Positions 10,791 through 22,300 of a stretch of 64,000 bases of DNA are shown here, in pieces. Under the pieces are notes generated by a model, which was not told the DNA's origin, ran no database searches, and saw only the letters and a program-made list of their open reading frames with translations. Source of the DNA: Mycteria americana (lineage: Eukaryota > Chordata > Aves > Ciconiiformes > Ciconiidae); the NCBI RefSeq assembly GCF_035582795.1, contig NC_134365.1, positions 136,675,077 through 136,739,076 of the forward strand, read 5' to 3'. Numbering within the stretch: position 1 is the first letter of the stretch; every line of letters begins with the position of its first letter. The position numbers and the translations under genes were made by a program.

Positions 10791-13700
10791 ACCTCTTAGG
10801 TGAAAAGGGGATCCCACCTCCACTCCCCAATTGTGGGACCCTGGGTATGCTGCCGCAAGAAATGGCAAGAGGTGGGGTTAATCCCCACAATCTCCTCTTC
10901 TTTAATAAAGCTACTCCTAAACAAAGCACTGGTTCCTCAGGAAACAATGTCTCCCCACAGGAAAAAACCACTATTGTATGCTCTGTGGCTTCATTGTCTT
11001 GTCTTAAGACGGAGGAAAAAGGCAAGGCGTGCCAACTCATTGCCAGTTTGACAGAAAAACTGAGTTTACACAGACTAAGAGCAACTAAATTAGCATGTTG
11101 TAGTCACTAACTTTGGTGACTTGGAGGAGGAAGCTGGTGTCACTGACAGCGGGTCCAAGTGTCAGCCCATAGGGGACACAACAGGTCTTCTTCATACCTT
11201 TCCACACACAGTCAGGTCTCAGAAGGACATTATCATTGTAGATGCTTTCTACTCTCCTCATTTTTCTCAGAAAAGCTGCCATCTGTCAGTGTTTTTTTTC
11301 TTAGCCTCCAAAACACAGGATTTTTGTGTGTACTGAGGAGCATTTTATTAAAGTTGCAGCAGCAGTAGCAACCCAACTGTTTGGGCTGGTACAACCGAGA
11401 AACAAAAATTTGAAACAGGAAAGCATATTGTGAGATCAGGAGCTAAACTCTTGCCCAGGTAACAACACACTAATTTTGGAGGGGAGAGATGTGGCTTCAA
11501 GTTTTAAGTCAAGGGAGATTTGGGGGCGGGGGAGAGTGTGATGGTGGGAATGACTTACTGGTGCATTGATTTATTTGCAAAGTGTCCTAGATGTGATCTG
11601 CAGTCCCCATTCCAGCTTGGTTTCCTGCTCCTGCAACTGCTTCATTACCTCCTTCCCTCATTGAAGAGATGGGTATTTTGTGCTCTGCTGAACTGCTAAA
11701 GGACAGGACACGAGTCATCACAGCTGAGCACACTTTGCCTCTTCTTCCCATTGCTCAGCTTTGCTCCAAAGGAGTGTTACGCCAAGAGCTGTTGACATTA
11801 AATCCGAACACATTTTGCTGACCGTTGCAGAGTGCATGGGTGGCTGAAGCAGGCTCATAACTGCAGATTTCAAGAACAAGCTTAAGGGAACCCCTCCTTT
11901 GATCAAGAAAGGTGACTGCATACTCTGTATCCGATTCAAGCACGTCGCAGGTGATTTCCTCAGGCGGCACCGAGGGGCCACGTTTCCAAGTGCATGGCAC
12001 CTACGGTCAGGATGAGACTTTACTCAAGGAGCTCGGCTCCCACAGAGGCACCTGAACAAGTAATGCCCGTGCTTTCAGCAGCGCAGGCTTTCACAGGAAC
12101 TGAGCAGGAGGGGAGCCAGCTCCCCTGGCGTTTTGCCCCCCAAAAGCCCAAGCCAGGGCCAAAGAAAATTCTCCCATTTGTTCAAAGGCCTGGGATCAGG
12201 TCTGATGGGTATGGCTAGAAGGGACCAGACATCTTGAATCTCTAGTCATGTCTGTGCAAGCTGTGCCAGTCAGAAACCTCTGTCCTTGCTTAAACCGTGT
12301 TTGCTGGCAGCGCAGAGTGAAAGAGGTGTCTCCAACGCACCCGTTGCTGGCCCTGTTACTGTCATGCTTCCTACCCCCACTGCTAGTATCACCATCTTTT
12401 CCCTGAGACCAACGCACGTGTAGTCCTCCCTGTGCTGCCATGAGAAAAAGCTGTTTAAATCCTCCAAAGACTGAATGAACGGCACAGGAGCTCACTGAAA
12501 AGCTAGCAGTTGTTCTTTGGCAATGACATTAACAGGGCTTGGTAACAGAAAAAGAAAGATAATGAAACATATTCTGATTAATTGCTCTGTCTCTATCTGC
12601 GAGGGCAACAACGAAACCTTCCCATGCTGTGGGGCTTGTGCTCCTCGGGCTGTGACATTCCCAGACGATGCCACTTGCCATAGGGAAGAAGGGCCTTAAC
12701 TTTGCTGGTGGGCCTGGAGGGAAAGGCGAGTTTCAGGAAGTGTTAGGGCACGCATCCCGGCTTGAGGAACACACGGTAAGGCTCTCAAGCTCACGACACT
12801 GTATTTAACAGCCTGCATTCTTTCCCAGCTTCCCCTTTCATTTTAACAGGAGCTATTTTCTGTCCAAATGCCATTGCTGAAGAGAGGCGTAACAGGTGAG
12901 AGAATGCTGTCGCGGTCTTGTCCTCCAGGACTAAAATAAAGACTTAGAAACCAACAAACACATGGGAAAGAGGAACCTCCCCCTTCCGCTTCAAATAAGC
13001 GAACACCAGCGGTGCCATGAAAAACCAGCATTTTGAGGGTCAGCAGGAGAGAAAGAGGAAACCCCTCCTGCCCACAAATCTGAGGGTGATATGGAAATAG
13101 GTCAGAGCTTATTGGTATCCCTCCGTGGTCACACAGCATGTACGTTATCGAGCAGAAAGGCACTGCAGGGCTGGGGGAGCCGGCATGATCATGGGGCTCT
13201 GGGAGAGCTTGCCGTGAGCTAGCAAGTGGGAATGGGGAGGGAGCACGCAGCAGCTCCTGGCTCTAAATCTGTTTTCAGGGGATGGAGAATCTGTCTGCCT
13301 GAGTCAGGCACAAGCAGTGCAGCTCCCAGGAGGAGCAAACAGAGAGCAAAGCTTGCTGGAGGCAGGATTTTGAAGCAGCCAGGCTGCGATTTTAACAGTG
13401 CTTTCTGCTCGGCTAGGCGAACCCACCTCCATCACAGCCCTGGATGGCAACATGTGTAAGCATGGCATGAGAAGGGGAAGGCCACTGAAATGGCTGCTGT
13501 GCTGCATAGCGGTGTTGGTACCGGAGGTGGCAGGACTGCACTGAGACTGCATCTCTCCCTGTGTGGCTGTGGTCACATCCCTCCCCTGCTGACTTGCCAT
13601 GTAGCCATGGGCAAGCCCCATGGCTTCCCTGGCCCCCCAAGAGCTTCCCAGTTGAGCTGAGCATGCCCCCTGCCACCAGCAGATGCTGTGACTTAGTGGG

Positions 13701-15149
13701 TTATCACGATAAAGGTCTTCAGGCAGAAAGCCCTATCTGCTGCCATTGGGCTTCGGGTCCCAAAGGCAAGGGATTTAAATCCCAGAAGAGAAGACAGCTG
13801 CCTTCTGCAGGACTGCTTTTACGGCTGACAACAGCAGTCACTGGACCTGTAAGGTGTTGGCTTAGCATGAAGTGCAGAGACCGGCTCCAGTCCAACACAG
13901 GCTTGTACAGTTGCAGTATTTCTCACCACAGAAGGTCAGGGAGGCCTCAAAATTGGCAAGTATTTTTTTCTCTTCAAAGCACACATTCACGTAACAACAG
14001 CCCCCGCCCCAGCACCCTTTAAAAGCAATACACAAAGTGAATACACACCTTCCCGTTGTTTGTTCTGCGTGCAAATGCCAATCCCTTGTACAGCATTTTG
14101 TCTGACCTAGGTAGACTGGCAGTGCTTTCAGACAGGACCAACATACACCCTATACCTTGTAGTACCTAATTTGCTCACTCCCCATGTGTAATGCTGTGAC
14201 GAACACAGCGGCATCCCAGCCTTACTTTGACCTCTTCATTCTCCCATAGAGTTACAAGCGACGGCGGAATTCACGCAGCCACAAGAGATGCGGGAGGGGA
14301 CATTCCCTACGTGACCACACCACCACGGGGAGCTTTTGCTTGTTTGGGTTTCATAAGGTCCAAGAAAAGCATAAAAAGCAAAGCCATGCGTAAATATGCC
14401 CGGATAAAACCTGCCGGTTTTGCCCCCAAAGGCTGTGGAGGTGGGAGGCAGGCAGTAGTTCCTCCAAACTTCTTTCCTCCCATGTTAATAGACAGCTTGA
14501 TGCTAAGAGCTCTTCAGTGGCTGAGGCGACACCTGATCTGACTCCATATGGTTTCTCTTCACCATCTGTATCATTCCCTCCCAGATCATGGCCAGAAGGG
14601 CTGGACTTTCCCTTGCCAGCGAATGGGTCCTGGGCAAAGCAGACTCTCAGCTGGAAGGATCATTTTAACCAGCTGTTCCTCTGCCCTTCAGACTGGGCAC
14701 AGTGGCATCCCTGCCAGTCCCTTACTGGTGCATCCTTCCCCGGCTCAGCTGCATGCATCCAGGTCCTTGTCCTTACGTTGCTTCAAACCCACTTCCCTCG
14801 AGGATGGTAAATGACGATTTACCTTCTCTTATGACAACGTTAAAAGTGGGCGCTCCACATCTTACAGATGTCTTTTAAGAACTGCCAAACGGCCTGCTAA
14901 AGTCTGACCAGCCCGGCTCACTGGTGTCTTGTCCTGATAACGCAAGCAGCTCTCATTTCGGCTGGTCTTACCTGGCAGCTGCGGCCCCATCGTTCATCCT
15001 AGCGCGGCCCTGTCGCTCGGTGGTGCCCAGGGTGGCTGCTCTCGTACCACCAGCGTGCTCCCCGGGCTCTACAGGGGTCACCCCCGCTTCGTGGGGGGAT
15101 CCCCATCACCCCATTTTCTCCATCCACTGAAACCACGAGCTGGATTTCA
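10791..15149. other. Intergenic, no supported gene
   Basis: About 4.4 kb without a supported gene. Several 80-150 codon open frames (for example 10787-11110 plus, 12196-12495 minus and 13561-14022 plus) lack splice signals or family resemblance. A MIR-like phrase (GCCATGTAGCCATGGGCAAG) near 13595-13615 is too short to call. Confidence 0.35.
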
Positions 15150-15345
15150 CGAAGAGCACGCGCCCGACGTTTTTGTGCCTGCGTGTCAGCGGCAGCGCCG
15201 TCCGAAGGAGCCAGGCGGGGGGTGCCTGCGCTGGGGCCGGGGGCTGCAGCGATGCAGGTGGCGGGCAGGCCCGGCAGGGACGCCCGGGCAGAGGCTGCTC
15301 CGCTCCGCTGTGCCCCATCCAGGCGGCGGGCGTCTCTCCTTTTTA
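15150..15345. promoter_or_regulatory. Small GC-rich, CpG-bearing block
   Basis: About 200 bases are rich in G and C and keep many CpG dinucleotides (GGCAGCGCCGTCCG, GACGCCCGGG, GGCGGCGGGCG). They are flanked by ordinary DNA. This could be a small CpG island or orphan promoter. No initiating exon could be tied to it. Confidence 0.3.
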
Positions 15346-15891
15346 TGAGCTCCACATTCCAGTCTCGCTGGGCTGGTTTTGACCGCACACTTTGCTTTGT
15401 TTTGGTTTTTTTCCTCTTGCCAGCACACACAGCTTAGGCAAAACACTTGAAAGTTTTGTCTTTAAGTATTTACTTCCTCAGAAGCAGCCGGCCTGGCACC
15501 CAGTCAGATTCCCAAAATAATCCAGTAAGGACTTAAGTAAACTGCCTGCAGGTGTTGCCCAGCTGCTTCATTGTGAGGAAGCCTTGAACTCTGCACCGGC
15601 CCCTTAAAGCCAGGGAGGGACGGTGCAGGCCTTGCCTTCTCGCCTGCCCTTCCAGCCTGATGCGTGCTCCGGCGCTGGGGCTGGGACAGGGCTGCCCAGC
15701 CCTCCTCCGACTGCCTGCTGCCGCTGCCTTTTTTCCACTTGCGCTCTGAGAGCATCTCTAGCATTACTGTCTCTAAGATATTTTGCCGTCTCCCCCCGCC
15801 GCAGACAATGGAAGAGGAAAATGAAGCCGTTCGGAGTGATTCCCTCCAGAAGCCGCCCTAAGCAGAGGAAGGGGGCAGAGGCACAGGGAAG

Positions 15892-15950
15892 TCACAGAAT
15901 CACAGAATTGTATAGGTTGGAAAAGACCTGTAAGATCATCGAGTCCAACC
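15892..15950 (-). mobile_element. CR1 3'-end fragment, minus orientation
   Basis: The sequence TCACAGAATCACAGAATTG, followed by TAGGTTGGAAAAGACC and AAGATCATCGAGTCCAACC, is the reverse complement of the canonical avian CR1 3' end. Only about 60 bases remain, as expected for a heavily 5'-truncated insertion. Confidence 0.88.
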
Positions 15951-16619
15951 GTAAGTCCTGGGAACAGAACTGGGAAGACAGTTCAGAACATTCAGAAGAA
16001 CAGAACACAACAGAAACCGGGGAAGTCCTGAACCCATCCAAACCAAGGGGCCCAAAAAGAATGGGGGTTTCATTCCCCGAGCAAAAGCCAGATGACCAGA
16101 CTTGACGTAGCTGACAGGGGACGGAGTTTAGCCCCAGGTCTGTCCCATCTGTAACAGACTCCGGGACACAGCCGTATGGTGCTGTGGACCTACGCTTTCT
16201 TTAGCCTACCTGCTCTCCGGCAGGCTGGTGCGGTGGCACCGGCTCAGGCTCTGTGCAGCGGTACCAGCCTGGCCTCTTCCCGGGCTTCAGCTCACGTAAC
16301 CCCACGCCATCCCGCCAGGACTGGCAGTGCAAATTAAATCCAGGTTAAAGGAGAGCTGTAAGCTGCTGCAAACCTGCATTCAACTACGGCTGAGCTGTAA
16401 ACCTGCTCCTGCTGATGTTCCCGGTAGGGAGTCGGGCCAAGGGAATAGTTTTGAGAGGTCAGTCTCCAAATCCAGTGTTTAAAAAGAACTTTGCTACATG
16501 AAATTTTACGCGCGCCTGTTTGTGTGTGCCTGCATGCTGTTGAAATAATGCTAACCAGTTGTATTTCTACATGCAAATAATTGATCTACGTGTTCTCTGT
16601 GCCTGTGCACACACACACT
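15951..16619. other. Intergenic, no supported gene
   Basis: No gene or further repeat was recognised. An open frame at 15623-16105 runs through the CR1 fragment and is not credible as a gene. Confidence 0.35.
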
Positions 16620-16935
16620 GGGGGAGGAGCGTTAGATTAAGCCGATTGCAATAAATGTAAGAAGCAGATTCGATAATGACCCCAAATATGGACCCAAATG
16701 TTCCTTCTTCTGCTACTAATTGATCTAATGGATTTCATATTTGTAACCAGGCAGCGGTTTGCATTGTCAGTTTCTTTTTGTTTGCTGCTTTAGAACAAAT
16801 AAGAACTACTAGCACATAAGACATACCATATTTGCAGATGTAATTGCTATGAAACGCCCTCCCCAAGCAATTGCCAATAGTGGATTACTAACACTTTGGA
16901 GCAGTTGCACTGTAATTTATGATGGCAAACTCGAG
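16620..16935. promoter_or_regulatory. Candidate conserved non-coding element
   Basis: Complex AT-rich unique sequence contains CTAATTGATC, GATTGCAATAA, TTGCATTGTCA and GTAATTGC motifs, that is, homeodomain, C/EBP-like and POU-like cores in a non-repetitive setting. It resembles vertebrate enhancer elements in composition. Conservation was not testable. Confidence 0.2.
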
Positions 16936-18298
16936 GGCAGAAATCCTCAGTCACTACGCACACAAATACAATGATATATATGCATATTAATGTATTTTAA
17001 CAGCAACATGATATTCTAGATCCTCAATCAAATGCAGAGTGTTGTCAGAAGGGATAGCATGATTTGCTTTTATTCAGGTGGGGGAATAAAGATTTGGGGG
17101 GAAAACTGAGACAACAGATTAGTGTCTGAGGTGGGAGTAGATCTGTCGTCTCGCTGTAAGCATCTAGCTGCTGTGCGGTCCTCTCCCTCTCTGGAGGAGC
17201 ATCCTTGCCTTCCTCAGTAGTGCTTCCCGTCATTGCTGTTTGTCCATCCACACTCTCCCCCCTGCACATTGCTGTCTCTATTACTCCTTATTTCCTTCTC
17301 CCTTTGGTCTCACCCAAGCTTCAATGACTCTGCCACACTTCCCTCTTGAGAGAGAAATTTGAGTGAATCCCTCACTCTTTTTTTTTTTTTTGAGATTGCC
17401 AGGCACAGTGGGGAAGCTAACGACACAGCTGCCGGTGCCACAGTTGTTCTGGCCACTTCAAAAAAAAAAAACAGGGACGGGAGGAAAAGAATTGGATGCT
17501 CTACAGCTCTCAAACTGGCACCTTTCAGGAGTGCTAAATGGTCTTAATAAGCAAATAAAATGCAGGCTATTTATCAGAGAAATCAGAATGGCACCTTTGC
17601 AGATGTTCCTGTCTCTTGAAGAAAAAGATATAATTAGGTAATTTTTTTTTTAATTAAAAAACCAGTTAATTTGGAACCACTCCAGCCTGCTGAGTAAGCA
17701 CGTGTCTAGGCGAACTTTAAAACACATCTTCTGTACCAGATAGAAGAAAATCTCAGAAGGAGCCTCCCTGGTTTATTGGATGGGTGTGTATTGGGACAGG
17801 TTTAAAAACATTTTAGTGTAGCTGATGGACTATGACCTTTTAGTATCAGTTAAATCCAGATTTATTTTTTTAAGAGGTATGCTATTGAAAGGCACAGGCA
17901 GCCAACTTAGAGAAGTCTGCCATAGTATTTTCACAGGATCATTCCAAAGTATTCTGTTGCTCATGCCAAGCAATAAAACCTTTCTTTTTGTGCGCATTTC
18001 TGGACACTGCTGTGCTCTCAGCATAGGCAAATTATCTCCAAAAGGTACTGTTTCACAGAGAAAACTATGTTTTAAGCAAGAAAGATTTGTTTTTCCATAT
18101 TAAGATAATGAAACAAAAAAAGAGGATGGATTTACATGTGTTGTACATATAAAATGAGAGAACAGGCGTCTAGTCAAATATTGTTTTAATTATTTTTCAC
18201 TTGTAGTTCTCCATATGTTTGCACTGCAGTCAGTGAACAATAGAAGAGCTCTCCTGTGGTTAATTTTACACCTGTAAAGTCCCCTGGATACAAACCAA
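16936..18298. other. Intergenic, no supported gene
   Basis: No gene is supported. A poly-T run at about 17378-17391 and a poly-A run at about 17460-17471 bracket 70 bases of unique sequence and could pair as a long-loop hairpin. This may be chance. Confidence 0.35.
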
Positions 18299-18360
18299 GA
18301 TTGCGTGGCCAAGTGGATAAAGTATCTGGCTTATCTTGCCAATGAATTCATATGCTCCGG
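18299..18360 (+). other. tRNA-like or tRNA-derived SINE head, degenerate
   Basis: The stretch GCGTGGCCAAGTGGATAAAG followed by TATCTGGC resembles the acceptor end and D-arm of a eukaryotic tRNA-Arg, and TGGCCAAGTGG matches the pol III A box. A partial anticodon-like stem (CTGGC/GCCAA around a TTATCTT loop) follows. No T-arm or B box (GGTTCGANTCC) is present, so this is not a functional tRNA gene. It is a relic tRNA pseudogene or the head of an old SINE. Confidence 0.3.
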
Positions 18361-18519
18361 GGGTTAGAGAAGATGGGGAGAATATGAGGAATTCCATTAT
18401 TTTCAGTCTTCAGAAGATTTTCATTACTTTTACCCTTTCTATCTCCAACACCCGAGGAAAGACACCCCCCCCCCCCAGCTTCAGGTCTTCAATGCAAGCA
18501 CTGGAAAAAATCCCCGCAG

Positions 18520-18995
18520 TGGCTCTGCTCCCTGCAGGCAACGGGGGAGGAACGCGGGGCTCCCTCCGTGGGCTCCCCCATGCTCCACGCCCCGTGTGCA
18601 GGAGCAAGCGGGTGTGCGTGAGCAATGCCCCCGCACAGCCTGGCCCAGGCAGTGGCCGCCCCGGCTATGCAGCGGCCGGGAAAGCCGCACCTCGGGGACG
18701 CTTCAGGTTTTGGTTCAGCCCTGCCTGTCCCTTTCGCACTGCTTCTAATGACCTGCCGATTCTCATCGCTCCAAAAGCGATCGAGACGCTCGAGCATTTT
18801 TTCCCTACCAGCACACTGGCTGAAGACTCCCGGGTTTCCAGGCCAAGCCTTGCAACAGGCTTCAGAGTGACCTTGGGCAGAGCGACCGCGGCGTCTGCGC
18901 TTCAGCTCTCCCCGCCGCAGCCAGGACAGCGATGCCGCCAGGCATCGCCCGCTTCTTGCCCGCTCCGGTTGCGAGTGCTGCCTGGCGAGAACTGC
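18520..18995. other. GC-rich block with CpGs, possible small CpG island
   Basis: About 470 bases of elevated GC keep CpG (GGCCGCCCCGGC, GCAGCGGCCGGG, GCGACCGCGGCGTC). A 236-codon plus-strand frame (18336-19046) is open across it, but its translation is compositionally biased and matches no family, so I do not call a gene. It might mark an unannotated promoter or a non-coding transcript start. Confidence 0.3.
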
Positions 18996-19045
18996 CCCTT
19001 CTGTGTGTCCCTCACCTTCTACAGCAGGCTCAGGCCTCTGCTGTA

Positions 19046-19330
19046 GTCACTACACGTTACCGTAATCGAAATTAATAGAAATAATTAGTGCTTCACAATC
19101 ATGCAGATTTAATATGCCTGGGAGTCTGACACTAATATATCAATAGCATAGTTTACAGTACATCATTGGTATTCTTTGGGAGCCGTGACCTATATTCTGA
19201 TATAAAGGATCTTAAAGGTTCCTTTGCAAATAAAAGTAAATGTTAATTAAAGCACTTTTCTGCGAAAGGCTTTCTTTAAAATAACCTACAATTCCAGTAT
19301 TTGTTTTATGGCACGCACAGATAGGATTCG
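19046..19330. promoter_or_regulatory. Candidate conserved non-coding element
   Basis: The stretch GAAATTAATAGAAATAATTA, and later GTTAATTAAAGC and TTTGCAAATAAAAG, give several TAATTA/TTAATTAA homeodomain cores and an octamer-like TTTGCAAAT in complex, non-repetitive AT-rich DNA directly beside the GC-rich block. This is suggestive of an enhancer, from composition only. Confidence 0.22.
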
Positions 19331-22300
19331 CAGTCTCACAGGAAATGTCATATGAATGTAGGAAGGAAAAAGAAAAAAACCTGTAAGGAGATTAATTCCC
19401 TTCTACAGCACATCAGAATACAGACTTTGGTGATGGGCTACAGGAAGGCTGAAGTGCGGAGGGTACCTATTAGAGATGGTTGAAACACTGTGTTTTTAAC
19501 TGCAGAAAAGGTTTGGATCAATTTTTCTTTTCAGTGAAAGGGATGGCTAGGACATACAAAAATGAAATGTAGTCTAACATTTGCATTGCTTTCAAGATAG
19601 AGGCTTGGAGGTATTTTATTTTCCCTTTCATAAAATTTTCTCTCTTAAAGAAAATTCTCTTACATAGCTTATTTGAGGTTGTATCTTTCTACACAGCCCT
19701 TCACAGTATATTTTCAGTTACATTCACAATGCACTTCAGAGCATGAGATCACATACAAAATGCAACGCCTTTTGCAGACATAAAAAACGTTCCTCTTTTT
19801 GCACAGAACAAATTTTTTTGGTGCAGTTCTTCCAGTTAGAAGGCCTACTAAAGCTCAGCTAAAATATATGATCTCAGTGTAATATCCTAAGACATTCCGA
19901 TCACCAACAAATGTTCTTGGTTTTATTAAAAAGAAAACAAAAACCAAACCCACAGAGTCCCCGGGGAGTCAGACTCGGCTATTGTTCTTCCATTTCTGAT
20001 GCAAGTCAGGAGATACCAGACAATACAAATTACTGAGTCACCACTCGCTAAGCTGTATTTGCTTAAACAACAGCTCTCCCAGCTGACCCTTCCCAGTTAG
20101 CATAAAGCATATAAAGACAAAAAAGTGCTCAGTGTTCAAAAACCAAAGTGCTTTTATGCAGCCAGGTACGCTGGGAGGCTGGGAAAGAGGGAAGTCAGAC
20201 GGACGTCCCAGTGGGGAGCCGCTTGAGTTGCAGCTGATGTGGATGGGTTTGTTCTGCAAGAAAGTGGGGAGGGAGAAGGGTGGCTCATGGCTACAGGGTG
20301 TAGGCAGAGAAGGGGGAGGCAGCGCGAGGAGGCACTAGATAAATAAAGGAAATGTCTACATTCTAGCACATAGGATTCTGAACTCAATCCTAAAATAAGG
20401 ATAAGCAGGGCTTCACTCGTAAACAGGCACAAAGGACTCAGAAATTGATTCAGGACAAGGCGTACAGCAGCGTTCTGCTTCTTTCAGCACTTTTTCTTTA
20501 AATATCTTAGAATTCACCAAACAGAAGAGAGATTACACTTTATAATATAAGCCTCCTGAGGGGATGCTGCTAAAAGGCTGTCAGCAGAAAGAAAAAGAAG
20601 TGTTCAAAGTGTGCATGTAGGGTTAGGGACTCCACATTTCAACTCGTCTGCAGCTGGAGATGAGATGCATTTGCATTTGTTCCCCTGGCTGAAGACCTAA
20701 TATTCATTACGAAAGCGATTTCAAAATAGTTCTAGCTTAAAAATTTATTCAGGCATAACCCATATAAAATAAAACAATTTTACACAGCTACACTTCAAAC
20801 AATCTTGCCTACCTCCAGTAAGATCTGCAGAGAGCTTACTTTCAGTTTCATGTGGGTTTGAGTCAGGCCTTCAAGAAAAGGCCAGAATTTACTTAATCAC
20901 TGTAGTGCTGATGGGCTCTCTGCTCAGAAATCCTTTTGCGCAAAGCATTGTATATAGAAACAAAAATAAAGTTTGGCCCAGAAAGCTTACTTGTCATGGT
21001 TTCAGCATCCTTCTGTTCTGTGAATGAGTGGCTTCTGTTAATGATCACTGTCATTTTCCTGACATTTAACTGAATGGATTTTCTTTGGAGAAACTAAGAC
21101 AGACACGGGAAACATCTCGATAATCCAAAGAATTGAGGATTATGTTTCGGCATTTTACAAAGCAGTTAGGATTCACTGGTTGCTATTGTGAGCATATTCT
21201 TAGATCCCTGTGGCAGAGGGGAAGCTGGGGCTTTGGCTCACATTCCCTCAGCAGAGATGTGTGGTAGCCTGAGGCACTGTCACTCCTCTTGGTCTTCCCT
21301 TCTGCTTTCACAGAACTCAGCAGAAGAGCATTTGGGCAGGCATCTCAGCCATTGCTGTTCCCAGGCCAGGGTACTTGTGCAAGCTCCCATGCCAAATGAT
21401 GAACTGGAGCGGGTAACTTACACAGCTGCGATGAGGTCAGTAACCCCCAGGAGGATGGAATAGCTAAATTTGCAAAGCTTGTCTGGGTGCCCACAATACC
21501 TGTTTCCTACACTTGTTCCTTGTGAGCATTTGATGATTTATTATACTTATTTTCTTTTTTTTTTTTATTTGAATGAAGCTCTTATTTGCTAACCTCCATC
21601 CTGATCCTTCAACTGTGTTTCCATATGTTAATATTTCCTACCTTGAGGAGTCATAAATAGCGTGGAAGTTGCACACTCAGATGCTGTTTGCAGAATTGGG
21701 CCATAGGCTCAAGTATCAGTGTAATAAATTCAAAGCCAAGCAAAAGCTTGACCAGATTTGCTTCCAGACTAAGCAAGACCAGGTTTTGCCCACAGTTTCT
21801 GAGAAGAGGCTTTCTTAGGACAAGTGCATATTTAAAATGAAATTGAGAAAAGCCACAGAAATACAAAAGGTTTCAATGTTTGGGATGTGGGCTTTTTTTT
21901 CTTTTATAAAGAATATGCTGTCTTTGTTGTCTTGTCATAGGAAAGGTATCTCTTACTGTTGCTACAGTTATAAGAGAGAAAAAGAAATTACATTCAGAAA
22001 TAAGATCTCCACGTAAAAACATCTCACTGGCTACATGGAGGAAAGTAAAAATTTTGACAGATATTTGCTTTTGTTTATCTCTGCTTCCAGTGAACACTGA
22101 AAGTGTAGCTCTATAGAACTACATCCTTAAAAAAAAAAGGGGACAAAATGTGCTCAACTAGCACCTCCATGAGATCACACAGCAGAAAAATAATCCTCAC
22201 TTATAATCCAAATACATGGAGGGATGGAAAGAACGTTTTATGGAAAACTATCTTACTGGAATTTAAGAAGAGTTCTGCAATGTGTGGAAAACAAGTATGT

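Noticed and set aside
18299..18375. A functional tRNA gene.
   Set aside because: The A box and part of an anticodon stem are present, but there is no T-arm or B box and the acceptor stem does not close.
18336..19046. 236-codon plus-strand open frame.
   Set aside because: It spans a GC-rich block where stops are rare. The text shows no domain, and the frame begins in unrelated AT-rich DNA.
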